64,000 bases of DNA from Sthenelais limicola. Taxonomy: Eukaryota > Annelida > Polychaeta > Phyllodocida > Sigalionidae. A model generated the notes under the pieces. The model ran no database searches. It was not told where the DNA came from and saw nothing but the letters and a program-made list of their open reading frames with translations. Shown here in pieces: positions 11,667 through 20,960 of the stretch; position 1 is the first letter of the stretch; the number at the start of each line of letters is the position of its first letter. The position numbers were made by a program, and so were the translations under genes. The stretch is from NCBI GenBank assembly GCA_942159475.1, contig OW804096.1, positions 18,686,906 through 18,750,905 on the forward strand, read 5' to 3'.

Positions 11667-13066
11667 ATGTTACGACAAAAATTAATTCAATATGGTTTCA
11701 AATCAGGTTACTCGACTCAAGACGCTCTAATTAACTATTTAAATGCAGTACATAACGCATTAAATAGTGGACAGATTGTAAGAGCAGTCTACCTCGACCT
11801 CAGAAAAGCATTCGATACGGTAAACCATACAAAATTATTATCTAAATTAGCAAATCTGGGAATACAAGGGTTGGAACTAGAGTGGTTCAAAGACTACCTC
11901 TCAGGGAGATACCAGTCAGTAGCGGTAAACAAATTAAAATCAAACGAACAACTCATCACATGTGGGGTACCGCAAGGAACCACTCTAGGACCACTTCTCT
12001 TTAACATCTATATGAACGACTTACCAAAATTATACAAAACTCAAACATACAAATGTTCGCAGATGATACGATAATTTATGCCATGGGCCAAACAGCGGGT
12101 GTAATGACGGAAATTCTTCAAAATGATCTTAATGCTTTAAACTACTGGTGTAAAACCAACAAAATTTCACTAAATCTAGGGAAAACCAAAGTGCAAACGT
12201 TTTTTGGCCAAAACATTCTGAGGTCGAGGTGGGAGAAAAACGAACTATACCGGAACCAGGACAATGTAATGGCTCTGGATGGGAGTACCCTCGAGTAGGT
12301 GAACGAATACAAATACCTTGGCATTACAATCGATAAAGCCCTGAAGTTCAAATCACAAGTTCAAATCACTGTTTTTTCTTAATCATTGTCCCTGAAACGA
12401 AATAATGTAACGGCACCCATAGGAAGATCTGGCACGCCAGAATTGGATAACCAATATTGTTTTGTACCAAAAAAGACAATAAAGAATGTTTGAAATTGAA
12501 ATTGAAATTGAAGCACAGAAATTAACCAATCAAATGAATTTCAAAAGCTGGCAATTAGCAAAATTAAGAGATAAATTACCCACTAAAACTCTGCTGCTTA
12601 TCTATAAAGTAATGGTGCTACCGCTAATTGACCAGTCCGATTTACTACACGACTCTCACACAACCACAGGCACAAGCTGCCTGCAAGTTATTCAGAACAA
12701 GATACTAAGGATTATTTTTAGGCTCCCACCCAGGGCCAAAATGTGGACCAATGCTATATTGAGAACCATATATTACCGCTGAAACATCGTCAGAGATTGC
12801 ACCTATTGCAAGCTGGCCATCGTCTTGCAAGGAACCCGAGAAATATAGATTTAAAATTAATAAATACGAGAAACTTCGCTGAAGGAAGAAAAATCTTGAA
12901 GCAAGTAACTCCAAGGAATGAACAACTAAGAAAGTCAATACTTTACCGAATTTCATTTTTTTGGAACAAACTGCAGACGATGGCCCACAAAATGTTAGAT
13001 CCTAAGACTTTTAAAAACCATGTGCATGGAAACCCAATCTGGGAAGACCACAATTTTATAGACTGA
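11667..13066 (+). pseudogene. LINE reverse transcriptase remnant
   Basis: The frames join into the RT and C-terminal part of a LINE ORF2. RT motifs visible are AVYLDLRKAFDTVNH (palm, first Asp), GVPQGTTLGPLLFNIYMNDL and, after a frameshift near 12050, FADDTIIY (catalytic Asp pair). A stop lies at 12296-12298 after STLE, followed by VNEYKYLGITID. A foreign piece of about 140 bp is inserted after about 12372. The frame resumes at about 12520 (NFKSWQLAKLRDKL), has another frameshift near 12745, and ends WEDHNFID with TGA at 13064. The C-terminal part matches the LINE tail at 52690-53219, so both copies are one family, CR1/L2/Jockey-like by motif style. It is 5' truncated and dead. Confidence 0.85.
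12373..12512 (+). mobile_element. Short retroposed LINE/SINE 3' end inside the RT remnant
   Basis: It interrupts the RT frame. It contains GGAAGATCTGG with a nearby CCAGA (a small stem), a polyadenylation-like CAATAAAG, and a (GAAATT)n tail. The same GGAAGATCTGG..CCAGA motif recurs at about 25130-25150, also ahead of an AATAAA. Confidence 0.5.
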
Positions 13067-13309
13067 ATAGTAGAATTATAAATCATCACATAGTGGAAGA
13101 TACGGAATCTCATTCTAAACATGTACAACAATTAATGAAACCTGAAACTGTTATACAACTTATCCTTATTAAACATGTAGATTGTACTGAAGCCTAAACA
13201 GTCAAAAAATGATAATAGAGTTTAAAAGCACGTCTAAAAATATACATGCATCTCACATAGAGACGGTCTACCCTATTGAGCCGCACTCCAGTGGTTGGGG
13301 GTGACCATA

Positions 13310-13720
13310 TAATGATGAGTTTCAGGAAAATGAGTCATAAGTCGCAAAATCAATATTTTTCAAAGTGTTTTTTTCACAAGATCACATTATTGGACTGTTC
13401 TGATTCTTTCAGAGTTCATCACTTGTACCTATATCAATCGATGTATCAAATTTCAGGATACTCTATGTAGTATATCCTTTAGTTTTAAAGGTCCTCATTA
13501 TGGACTAAATTTAGTTACTTTACTGTTTATTCACCCCAAGAAATATTGAAAACTTTTTTTTTCAAAAACGAAAATATCAAACTTAAAATCCAGAAATACT
13601 TATGAGATTATTAGACTGTTTACTATCATTGGAATCGGCTTGATCTCATCTTTTCAAATATAATGGTATCTCAAAATCTATTTTTTGCGACTTATGACTC
13701 ATTTTCCTGAAACACATCAC
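13310..13720. mobile_element. Family B MITE, opposite orientation
   Basis: Ends GATGAGTTTCAGGAAAATG and CCTGAAACACATCACA. Its interior is the reverse complement of the 11134 copy, so two B elements face each other around the LINE remnant. The upstream flanks of the two also resemble each other (GTCTACCC.ATTG ... GGGGGTGACCATAT). Confidence 0.8.
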
Positions 13721-13740
13721 ATTTAATTATGGAATATGCT

Positions 13741-13819
13741 GACCATGGAATTCGAATCCACGACCTCCCGACCTACAGAACATAAGAGAAACTGCGCTCT
13801 TACCACCTGAGCCACAGAG
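13741..13819 (-). repeat. tRNA-like sequence (tRNA pseudogene or SINE head)
   Basis: On the minus strand there is an A-box-like TGGCTCAGGTGGTAAGAGCG and a B-box-like GGATTCGAATTCC at tRNA-like spacing. The acceptor ends do not pair, so it is not a functional tRNA. A Pol III SINE head or decayed tRNA fits. Confidence 0.5.
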
Positions 13820-14032
13820 GACGGTTTCAGGGTTAATAGGGAGATTTAGCATTTAGCAACCACAACGCACCAACACAACACTAACGCATTCACCAAATTT
13901 TAGTACATTATTACAGTTGTGGGGATATGTTGAGAGACCTGCAATGCAGATGCCCTCGGCCTAACTCGGCCTAACTATCTCGAGAGGCGCTTGGCCGATA
14001 TCTCAAAATCCATTTTTTTGCGACCTGTGACT

Positions 14033-14387
14033 AATAGGGGAGTTGCATATGCCACTGCACAAGTCTACTGCAGTGCATTCTGGGATGGATTCTGTTGATA
14101 TCTGACATACAAATATTTGGCAACATTTTTATTGAAAATTGCAGGAAGGTTTTCACCTATATCATATAGCTTGTATAACCGATCTATGAAAACCAAATGC
14201 ATGATGGGACGGATTGGGAGTTCTGTCATGGAAACATGTATAACACATGGATATCAACATTACAGTATTGATAAATAATCCATACTGAACATGTTTTCTA
14301 TTTTTCATATAGATTTTACACTGTACAATTAGTCCCATTATTCAATGCGAATTAGCATTCAAAATGGCAGCTATGCAAATCCCCTAT
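14033..14387. mobile_element. Family C MITE inserted in a family B fragment
   Basis: Begins AATAGGGGAGTTGCATATGCC and ends ATGCAAATCCCCTATT. The flanking words TTTGCGACCTGTGACT (left) and TTGCTGCAGCACGTCACAA (right) are the two sides of a family B end, so C split a B element. Confidence 0.8.
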
Positions 14388-14582
14388 TTTGCTGCAGCAC
14401 GTCACAAATTGATATTGAGGAGGAGGAAAAGGAAGCATCATGTTGAGAACTATTGTTTTACATTGTTTTACATCATACCTGCACAGATGGCAGTGCCTCA
14501 GGTTAATAGAGTAATCCCACCCGCCCACGGCCCAACCACTGGTTAACACAAGTTGTTGCCCTTTCCACATTCACCCGTGTAA

Positions 14583-15395
14583 ACGGGTCAGATTCTAAGA
14601 AAATGTGCAATAGGGGACTTGCATGTGCCACTGCTCATGTCTGGTACAGTGCATCATGGGATGGATTCTGATGAAATCTGACATACAAATGATTTGCAAC
14701 ATTTTTATCAAAATTTGCAAAAATGTTTTCGCTAATATCTTAGGTTGTATAAATGATCTATGTTAACCAGATTCTCAGAAAATGTACAATTCATCACATG
14801 CACCTCCTTCCTACCAATAGGGGATTTGCATAGCCACCATTTTGAATCTTGATTCGTATGGAATTATGGGAGTAATGGTACAGTATAACATCTATAGAAA
14901 ACATGTCATCTTCAGCATGGAACATTTATATGTAGAATTGCAAGAATGTTTTCAACTATATCAGAAGAAACAATTGCATGATAGGAAAGAAGAAGTCCTG
15001 TTTTATGGAAACATGTAAAACATATGACAAGATCACTGTTAGGTATTCCATGCTGAACTACACTGTCACTGGCATACACCTGCCCACCAATTGGGCACTT
15101 GCATGTGCCACTGCGCATGTCTGGTACAGTGAGTGCATCATGGGATGGATTTTGATGAAATCTGACATACAAATATTTGGGAACATTTTTGTAAAAAAAA
15201 ATGCAAGAATGTATAATACATGGATAATGACATTTAAGCACTGATGAATATCCCATGCTGAACATGACATGTTTTCTATAGATTTTAGAATGTAGGCTAC
15301 CATTAGTCCCAAAATGCCATGCGAATCACGATTAAAAATGGCGGCTATGCAACCCCCCTTTTCTCCTTCACCAATCTGAAATTCTGACCCATATG
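14583..15395. mobile_element. Nest of family A and C MITE pieces
   Basis: Family A ends occur at 14586-14608 and 14768-14800, with a half C element between them starting at 14609. An inverted C copy begins at 14816 and a further C copy runs from about 15090 to 15360 (CACTTGCATGTGCCACTGCG ... AAAATGGCGGCTATGCAA). Family A-like CTGACCC follows at 15384. Several open frames here are repeat-derived. Confidence 0.65.
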
Positions 15396-15407
15396 TCACT
15401 ATACAAT

Positions 15408-15594
15408 GGGTCAGATTTTCAGAAAATGTACAATTCGCCTTCACCAATCCTCTCAAATAACCAACATTACGACAAAAATAAGCTTCAAAATGCAGTTTAA
15501 TATAACAGAACTGATACTTTAAACCAATGCGATACTAATACTATACCTAAATGTGTCGAGCTGCCAATTGTACATTTTCTGAAAATCTAATCCC
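15408..15594. mobile_element. Family A MITE, internally shortened
   Basis: Intact left end at 15408 and right end CTGAAAATCTAATCCC at 15594. The middle lacks about 50 bp compared with full copies. Confidence 0.75.
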
Positions 15595-16222
15595 TGTACC
15601 TCCTGCCTCGCTCCTATTTCACAGCCCTCCACCATGCACTGAGGGCAGCACTCTAATGTCAAGTTACTCGTCTCTATTACATTTGAATTCCTCAATGGAA
15701 GCACTGCCAATACTTTTAATCTCAGGCCTTTAAGAGGCATGAGATCAATGGTGTCACTACCAAATGTGCCAATCATTCGTCATCTGATAACATTTGTAGC
15801 TGTATGTAAGGTGTGAGAGCTTAGATATGACATCAGGGGAGCATGCCATATCTAATTCATTCACTGATCAGTGAAACATTTCGTACTTAGACGTTGGTGT
15901 AGAATACACCACATTATGTAACCACACAATACTCCCCACCCTTCCAGTTGGTGATCTGTCACTCACACCTCATCACAAGCCATCTCTCTAGCAGTTATGA
16001 ATTGAGCCTACACTTCCTCCCCCTCACATAAAGTTGGGTTCGAAATTCGAAATTCATTGTCCCGACGTGAAGCTGTAATGGTAAAGGCCACAGGCCTATA
16101 TTCACGTAATAGTGGTGTGCCAGCGTCGTTAAACAAATGCCTTCCAGGCCATATATTATAAACAAAACAATTATACGCTCCACAGCACACACCCACACAC
16201 ACCTCACACAAAAAATATAATA

Positions 16223-16352
16223 AGGACCTTGCCTACATGGTTCACTGACCATGTAGGCAAGGTCCTCGTCACTCCTCACCACCTACAGAACCAGCACAAA
16301 CCATCGCAAGGCTTACCGCAGAGCTTATCGCAGCCAGTGGAGGCCACCCTTT
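16223..16352. mobile_element. Family H hairpin element, partial
   Basis: The centre is a perfect palindrome, GGACCTTGCCTACATGGT then TCACTG and its complement (about 16223-16265), followed by one arm ending CCAGTGGAGGCCACCCTT. The other outer arm is missing. A complete copy is at 63321-63529. Confidence 0.7.
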
Positions 16353-16560
16353 ACTCTGCGATTAGCTGAAGGTGTTATCAAATTACGCTTTCTGGATATA
16401 GAGATTTACGCTTTTGTCATGGGAATAGGGTATTAACAAGTATTAACTAGTATCAATTAATCTAAGGAATATATATAGCGTTGTTATTCCACATAAATGT
16501 CCCTAGTTACACAAGCCCTCGACAACTACAAACATTATATATTTCTAAATGACAAAATAA

Positions 16561-16967
16561 TGTGATGTGTTTCAGGAAAATGAGTCATAAGTCGCAAAGT
16601 ATGGATTTTGAGATATCACCATGAATGAAAAGAGGAGATCAAGGTGATTCCAATGATAGTAAACACTAGGGCACCTAATATGTATTGCTATATTCTAAGT
16701 GTGATATTTCTATTTTTGAAAAAAAAAAGGTTTGCAATGTTTTTGCACGGGTAATTACCAATAAAGTAACTAAATATACCCCATATGAAGGCCTTCAAAA
16801 CGCAAGGATATAATTAATACAATGTCCTGAAATTTGTTGCATGGACTTATATGACTATAAGTACTAAACCCTCTAAAAACCAAAACATTTCAATAAAGAG
16901 ATCTTGTGAATAAATCACTTTGAAAAATATCAAATTTGCGACTTATGACTCATTTTTCCGAAACACA
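16561..16967. mobile_element. Family B MITE, older copy
   Basis: Begins TGTGATGTGTTTCAGG and ends GCGACTTATGACTCATTTTT followed by CCGAAACACA. Many substitutions compared with the 29-31 kb copies. Confidence 0.75.
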
Positions 16968-17212
16968 AACAGTCAAGATAGTGATTTGTAGCCACTTCAA
17001 CTCCGGTGAACCCCGAAGAGCGCATGTGGCATGACATAAGAGCCAAGTATTTTGAGTACACTTGACCCTTGTCCATATCTTATATCAAGGTTTACCTGGT
17101 TTCTTTTGTGGGTATATAATGTGTTCCTTGCTCAGCAGGATTTCATAGCTTGCCTATTTCTTGCCTCAACCATTCATTGCACACTTCATTCAAGACTACA
17201 ACATCTTCTCTC

Positions 17213-17408
17213 CAGTCTAGGCCCAAAGTTGAAAGAGTCCCTTCAAACAAAAGGAAAGCCTCCTTCCATAAACCGCAAAGAGTCATTATAATTCCATTAA
17301 GACCGCAAAATGTCATTATAATCCCATTAAAACGCCGAGTTCAGTGACGAGAAACCGATTAGCAAGGTAGGCTGACATACTATTCTTACCTGAGGGTTTG
17401 GACCTAGA
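17213..17408 (+). repeat. Family F repeat abutting the receptor gene
   Basis: Carries CCAGTCTAGGCCCAAAG, AAAGCCTCCTTCC, CATTAAGACCGCAAAATG, GATTAGCAAGGTAGGC and TACCTGAGGGTTTGGACCT. The same word order is on the other strand at 28118-28345, and the first part is amplified at 58655-59110. It ends about 40 bp before the receptor's ATG, so it should form part of its promoter or 5' UTR. Confidence 0.7.
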
Positions 17409-17448
17409 GTGTTTCCTTTTGTGCTACACACGTTCTAACAACATCACC

Positions 17449-18147
17449 ATGGTTTACTGTCTTGTGCAAGAATTTCCTGACCTCAGTAACGGTACAGGGA
17501 TAGGATATTTTGATGCTGAACCTTCCAATAAGACTGGTATAGTGGAGGTTTTGCATGATATTGGGATTCCTGTGAAAGGGTTTCAGGGGTTACTGGCTGT
17601 TCCATCCAATGCCGTGATATCCTTTGTAATGCTCAGATATGAGAAGCTGCGTACACTACCCAACTGTCCCATCATAGGCCTTGCTCTGTCAGATATTATC
17701 GGTGGAATTGCTTGTTTACTTCTCTTCGCCAACTATTTCTGCATTACCCCTTGCATCTCCTCGACTATTCTATGTGTGTCTGAGAAAATTCTCAATCGGC
17801 TCTCAGCTGGTTTGAACATTTCTTTCATTTTCATCATTGCAATCGATCGTTTCTTGTACATAGTTTTCCCTCTGAGGTATTATGACATTGTCAACATCAA
17901 GTCGATGGCGGGTTTGTATGGGTTTATGATTTTTCTCAGTTTTCTCATCACGATCACTGGGTTGTTCACTGGGTTGACGGACCATTGTAACACTTGTAAA
18001 ACGGGAATTGTTCATTTTCAAAATGTAATTCCTGGTGTGGTTACAGGCCTGCCCAACACTCTCTTTATCACGTTTACGGTAATTACAGTGTGTTTATATG
18101 GATATATCGCAGTTGTAGCCCGGAGACAAACGTCTAGAATTGACCAT
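17449..18147 (+). CDS. Rhodopsin-class 7TM receptor, exon 1 (aa 1-233)
   Basis: A G-protein-coupled receptor expected in the plasma membrane; the ligand is unknown. The ATG at 17449 has a good context (CATCACCATGG). The extracellular N-terminus has two N-glycosylation sequons (NGT near 14, NKT near 27). TM1 is about 44-62 with SN in place of the usual GN; TM2 contains LALSD (78-82); Cys residues at 98, 102 and 109 lie around the first outer loop. TM3 ends in IDRF (132-135), a variant of the DRY motif. TM4 (about 152-174) lacks the usual Trp. Loop 2 has Cys 180 and 183. TM5 is about 195-223 with conserved Pro and Tyr. The exon ends after ARRQTSRIDH at a phase-0 donor CAT|GTAAGT. Family level is secure; a subfamily cannot be assigned. 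Confidence 0.88.
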
Positions 18148-18183
18148 GTAAGTGTTTGATTTGATTTGAAAAACCTTTTTTCT

Positions 18184-18320
18184 GGTCGGATTTTCACAAA
18201 ATGTACAATTCGCCTTCACCAATCCTGTCAAATAACCCACATTTAAGACAAAAATGAGCTTCAAAATGCAGTTTAACATCATATCAGAACCGATACTTTA
18301 AGTCAATGCTATACCATATA
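18184..18320. mobile_element. Family A MITE, one-end fragment in receptor intron 1
   Basis: GGTCGGATTTTCACAAAATG and the following interior match family A; the second end is missing. Confidence 0.65.
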
Positions 18321-18591
18321 GCCATAGGATCCCTCTGATCTATACATCGTCTCCTTTATATGATCGTTTTTATTTTTATTTTTCATTATTACTTCTATCA
18401 TATTTTCTGCTCACTCCAGTACAAGATTCATGCACTCGAAATTAAAGATAACTGTCGGCAGAAATGGAATACTTTTTTCATATAGACATGTAGACCTATT
18501 TGTCCCTTTTAACATGATGTAACCTCGAGCAGTCCGGAATATCAAAGATTTTCTTATCTTATCTAATCTTATATTTGCAACCATACAACAG

Positions 18592-18753
18592 CTGCCAGCC
18601 GAGACCCAAAGCCAGGTTCAGCAAGAGAGGAAGATACTGAAATTGATGGCCCTGATTCTGGGCACCTATCTCACCTTCTACCTGCCCTATGTCATCGTGT
18701 CTACACTCATAGCTATTGTTGGTGAAGCTACCTGGCTACTTGTCCTCAAGGAG
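18592..18753 (+). CDS. 7TM receptor, exon 2 (aa 234-287)
   Basis: Acceptor ACAACAG ends at 18591 and donor GAG|GTAATG follows 18753, giving 54 codons in phase 0. The peptide starts with a Gln/Glu-rich end of intracellular loop 3, then basic ERKILKLM, then TM6 with the TFYLPY motif that holds the conserved Pro, then the third outer loop (GEATW). It joins exon 1 and exon 3 in frame. Confidence 0.88.
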
Positions 18754-18908
18754 GTAATGAAACTTGATTTTGAATATTTATAATTTTGTTATTTTTATAT
18801 ATATATAACAATTTGATATAATTTGAATGAACTATTTCTAATGTTGATCTGCCTAATTCTAATTCTGTTTCCCTCTCCCCTTCAAAATAAGAGGGTCTAT
18901 AAGCCCTC

Positions 18909-19345
18909 AGGCTGCGATTCCACTGGCTCGCTCTTTAGGTCCGCTCATGACCCGCTCTTTTTATTTCCAAGAGCGCATAACAAGCGGAGGCAGAGCGAAC
19001 CCAGAGCGGTCCAATAGAATCGGTGAATGCGCTTTCTATGCACTCTTAAAATTTTAGGTTGGCGCTTCTTTTTGACACTGCACTAATATCTGACCTGTTT
19101 GATTTGAGTGCAACTACACGCCACTCTTTCTGCCTGTTAAAGTAGCAGACCAAGAGCGCAGTGAGAGCGGACCAAGGGATTTTCCATTGATTTCACAAGG
19201 AAAGAACAAACCAGTAGAATCGTTCTGCGCTTGTATTGCGCTAAAAATAAAAGCGGACCTAGAGTGAATGACAAGCGCACTATAAACAAGCGCAGCAAGA
19301 GCGAGCCATGAGCACATATACAAGTGAGCCAGTGGAATCATACCT
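18909..19345. mobile_element. Family I MITE in receptor intron 2
   Basis: Starts AGGCTGCGATTCCACTGGC and ends GCCAGTGGAATCATACCT. Long imperfect inverted arms are rich in GAGCG/CGCTC words. The short frames inside it are not genes. Confidence 0.75.
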
Positions 19346-19347
19346 TT

Positions 19348-19963
19348 AGGCTGCGATTCCACTGGATTGCTCTTTTGGTCCTCTCATGGTCGACTCTTTT
19401 TATTTCACCGAGTGCCTAACAAGCGAAGACAGAGCAAAACCAGAGCTGTCCAATAGAATTGGTTATTGTGCTTTCTATATGCTCTTAAAATATGATGTTG
19501 GCGCTCATTTTGGACGTTGCGCTAATATCGATTGTGTTTGATTTGAGCGCAACTACACAATGCTCTTTCTGCCTGTTAAGGTCCGATTCCACTGGTTCGC
19601 TTATATATGTGCTCATGGCTCACTCTTGCTGCGCTTGTTTATAGGGCACTTGTCATTCGCTCTTCATCTGCTAATATATTTAGCACAAGACAAGCGCAGA
19701 GCGATTCTACTGGTCCGCTTGTTTCCTTTTAAAACCAATAGCAAATGCGTTGGTGCGCTCTCACTGCGCTCTTAGTCCGCTACTTTAACAGGCAGAAAAG
19801 CATTGTGTTGTGTTGTGCCGTTTTTAAGAGCATATAGAAAGCGTAGTTACCGAATCTATTAGACCACTCTGGTTTCGCTATGACTTCGCTTGTTAGGCGC
19901 TCTGGGGAAATAAAAGAGCGTATGAAGAGCGGTCCAAAAGAGCAAGCCAGTGGAATCACACCT
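19348..19963. mobile_element. Family I MITE, second copy with a nested inverted piece
   Basis: It begins AGGCTGCGATTCCACTGG only two bases after the first copy and ends GCCAGTGGAATCACACCT. From about 19577 a third end (GTCCGATTCCACTGG) is embedded, so the unit is a compound of two copies. Further partial sequence (GTAGCGGACCAAGAGCG) follows to about 20010. Confidence 0.65.
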
Positions 19964-20321
19964 TTAAAGTAGCGGACCAAGAGCGGAGTGAGAGCGGACC
20001 AACACACTTGCTATTAATTTCATAAGGAAACTGCAACTCTTGTAGATAAGATATAATGAAATTCACGAGCTTCCATGCCCACCTCATCAGTATCTAGAAT
20101 TATCAGATAGTCAGGTTGAACATGAAAAAAATCCACTGGTTTACATTTTACATTGATTGAAAGAGGGATGGTATTTATACCTCCAAATAAATATTCATTG
20201 TCACATATTTCTTTGAAAACGATGTCTAAAGAAATATCTGGTATATTAAAAAGAATACTTGCTATAGTACAAACATACCTTGATATCATCACCAAAATGG
20301 TTACTTCACCATTCAGCATAT

Positions 20322-20556
20322 GGGTCAGATTTTCAGAAAATGTACAATTGGCAGCTGTACACATTGAGTAAATACTGCAAAATTAGGCTGAAATTTGGTC
20401 AATACTAGGTGAATTCGAGTATATTCGGCATTGCATTGATTCTAGCAATCTGTTTGGTTAGGTTGAACTGTATTTTGAACTTTATTATCGTCTGAAATTT
20501 GTGTTATTTGAGAGGATTGGCGAAGTTGAATTGTACATTTTCTGAAAATCTGACCC
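20322..20556. mobile_element. Family A MITE next to the receptor's last splice site
   Basis: Full-length 235-bp copy with ATAT on both sides (20318-20321, 20557-20560). Its right end is only 18 bp upstream of the exon 3 acceptor. Confidence 0.9.
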
Positions 20557-20574
20557 ATATATCTTCACTTTCAG

Positions 20575-20742
20575 CTTGTTTCAATGATATGGTGGGTCAA
20601 TTCATGGGTCAATCCGTTCATCTACGCTCTGAAAAGTAAAGAGATATCAGGAGCTCTGACGAAAACGTTTGGCTACAATGTCAGGATATCTCCACAGCCG
20701 AACCACACACCCAACAACCAAAATAGTATCCCTGTTATCTGA
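20575..20742 (+). CDS. 7TM receptor, exon 3 (aa 288-342) and stop
   Basis: Acceptor CTTCACTTTCAG ends at 20574. The frame (phase 0) runs 55 codons to TGA at 20740-20742. It completes TM7 with the hallmark NPxxY as NPFIY (300-304), then a short helix-8-like segment (ALKSKEISGALTKTFGY) and an Asn/Pro-rich tail. The tail has no Cys for palmitoylation, which is somewhat unusual. The whole receptor is 342 aa, normal for the class. Confidence 0.88.
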   Translation, partial: LVSMIWWVNSWVNPFIYALKSKEISGALTKTFGYNVRISPQPNHTPNNQNSIPVI

Positions 20743-20819
20743 TCAGTTTACACCTGGTATTTGTGACTGAAACGGATTTCAACTTTTTCACTTTTCCTCA
20801 TCTCCGTCTTTTTTTTTAT

Positions 20820-20960
20820 TTGATTTGATTTGAAAACATTTTTATTCAGGACCAAAGACATTGCATCTCTAATGCTATCCTCAGAATTGCCTGATATTAC
20901 AATAATTTTTTAGATTTTTAAGTTTGTTAAAGCATACTTAGTGACATTACAGAAGTAGCA
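20820..20960 (-). mobile_element. LINE 3' end, minus orientation
   Basis: (TTTGAT)n followed by TTTTTATTCAGGACCAAAG and CAGAATTGCCTGATATTAC. The same order is at about 11560-11640 (TTTATTCAGGAACAAGG ... GTTGCCTGACTG). Read on the minus strand it is a LINE 3' UTR with an (ATCAAA)n tail. Similar (TTTGAT)n starts occur at 18156 and 48275. Confidence 0.5.
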
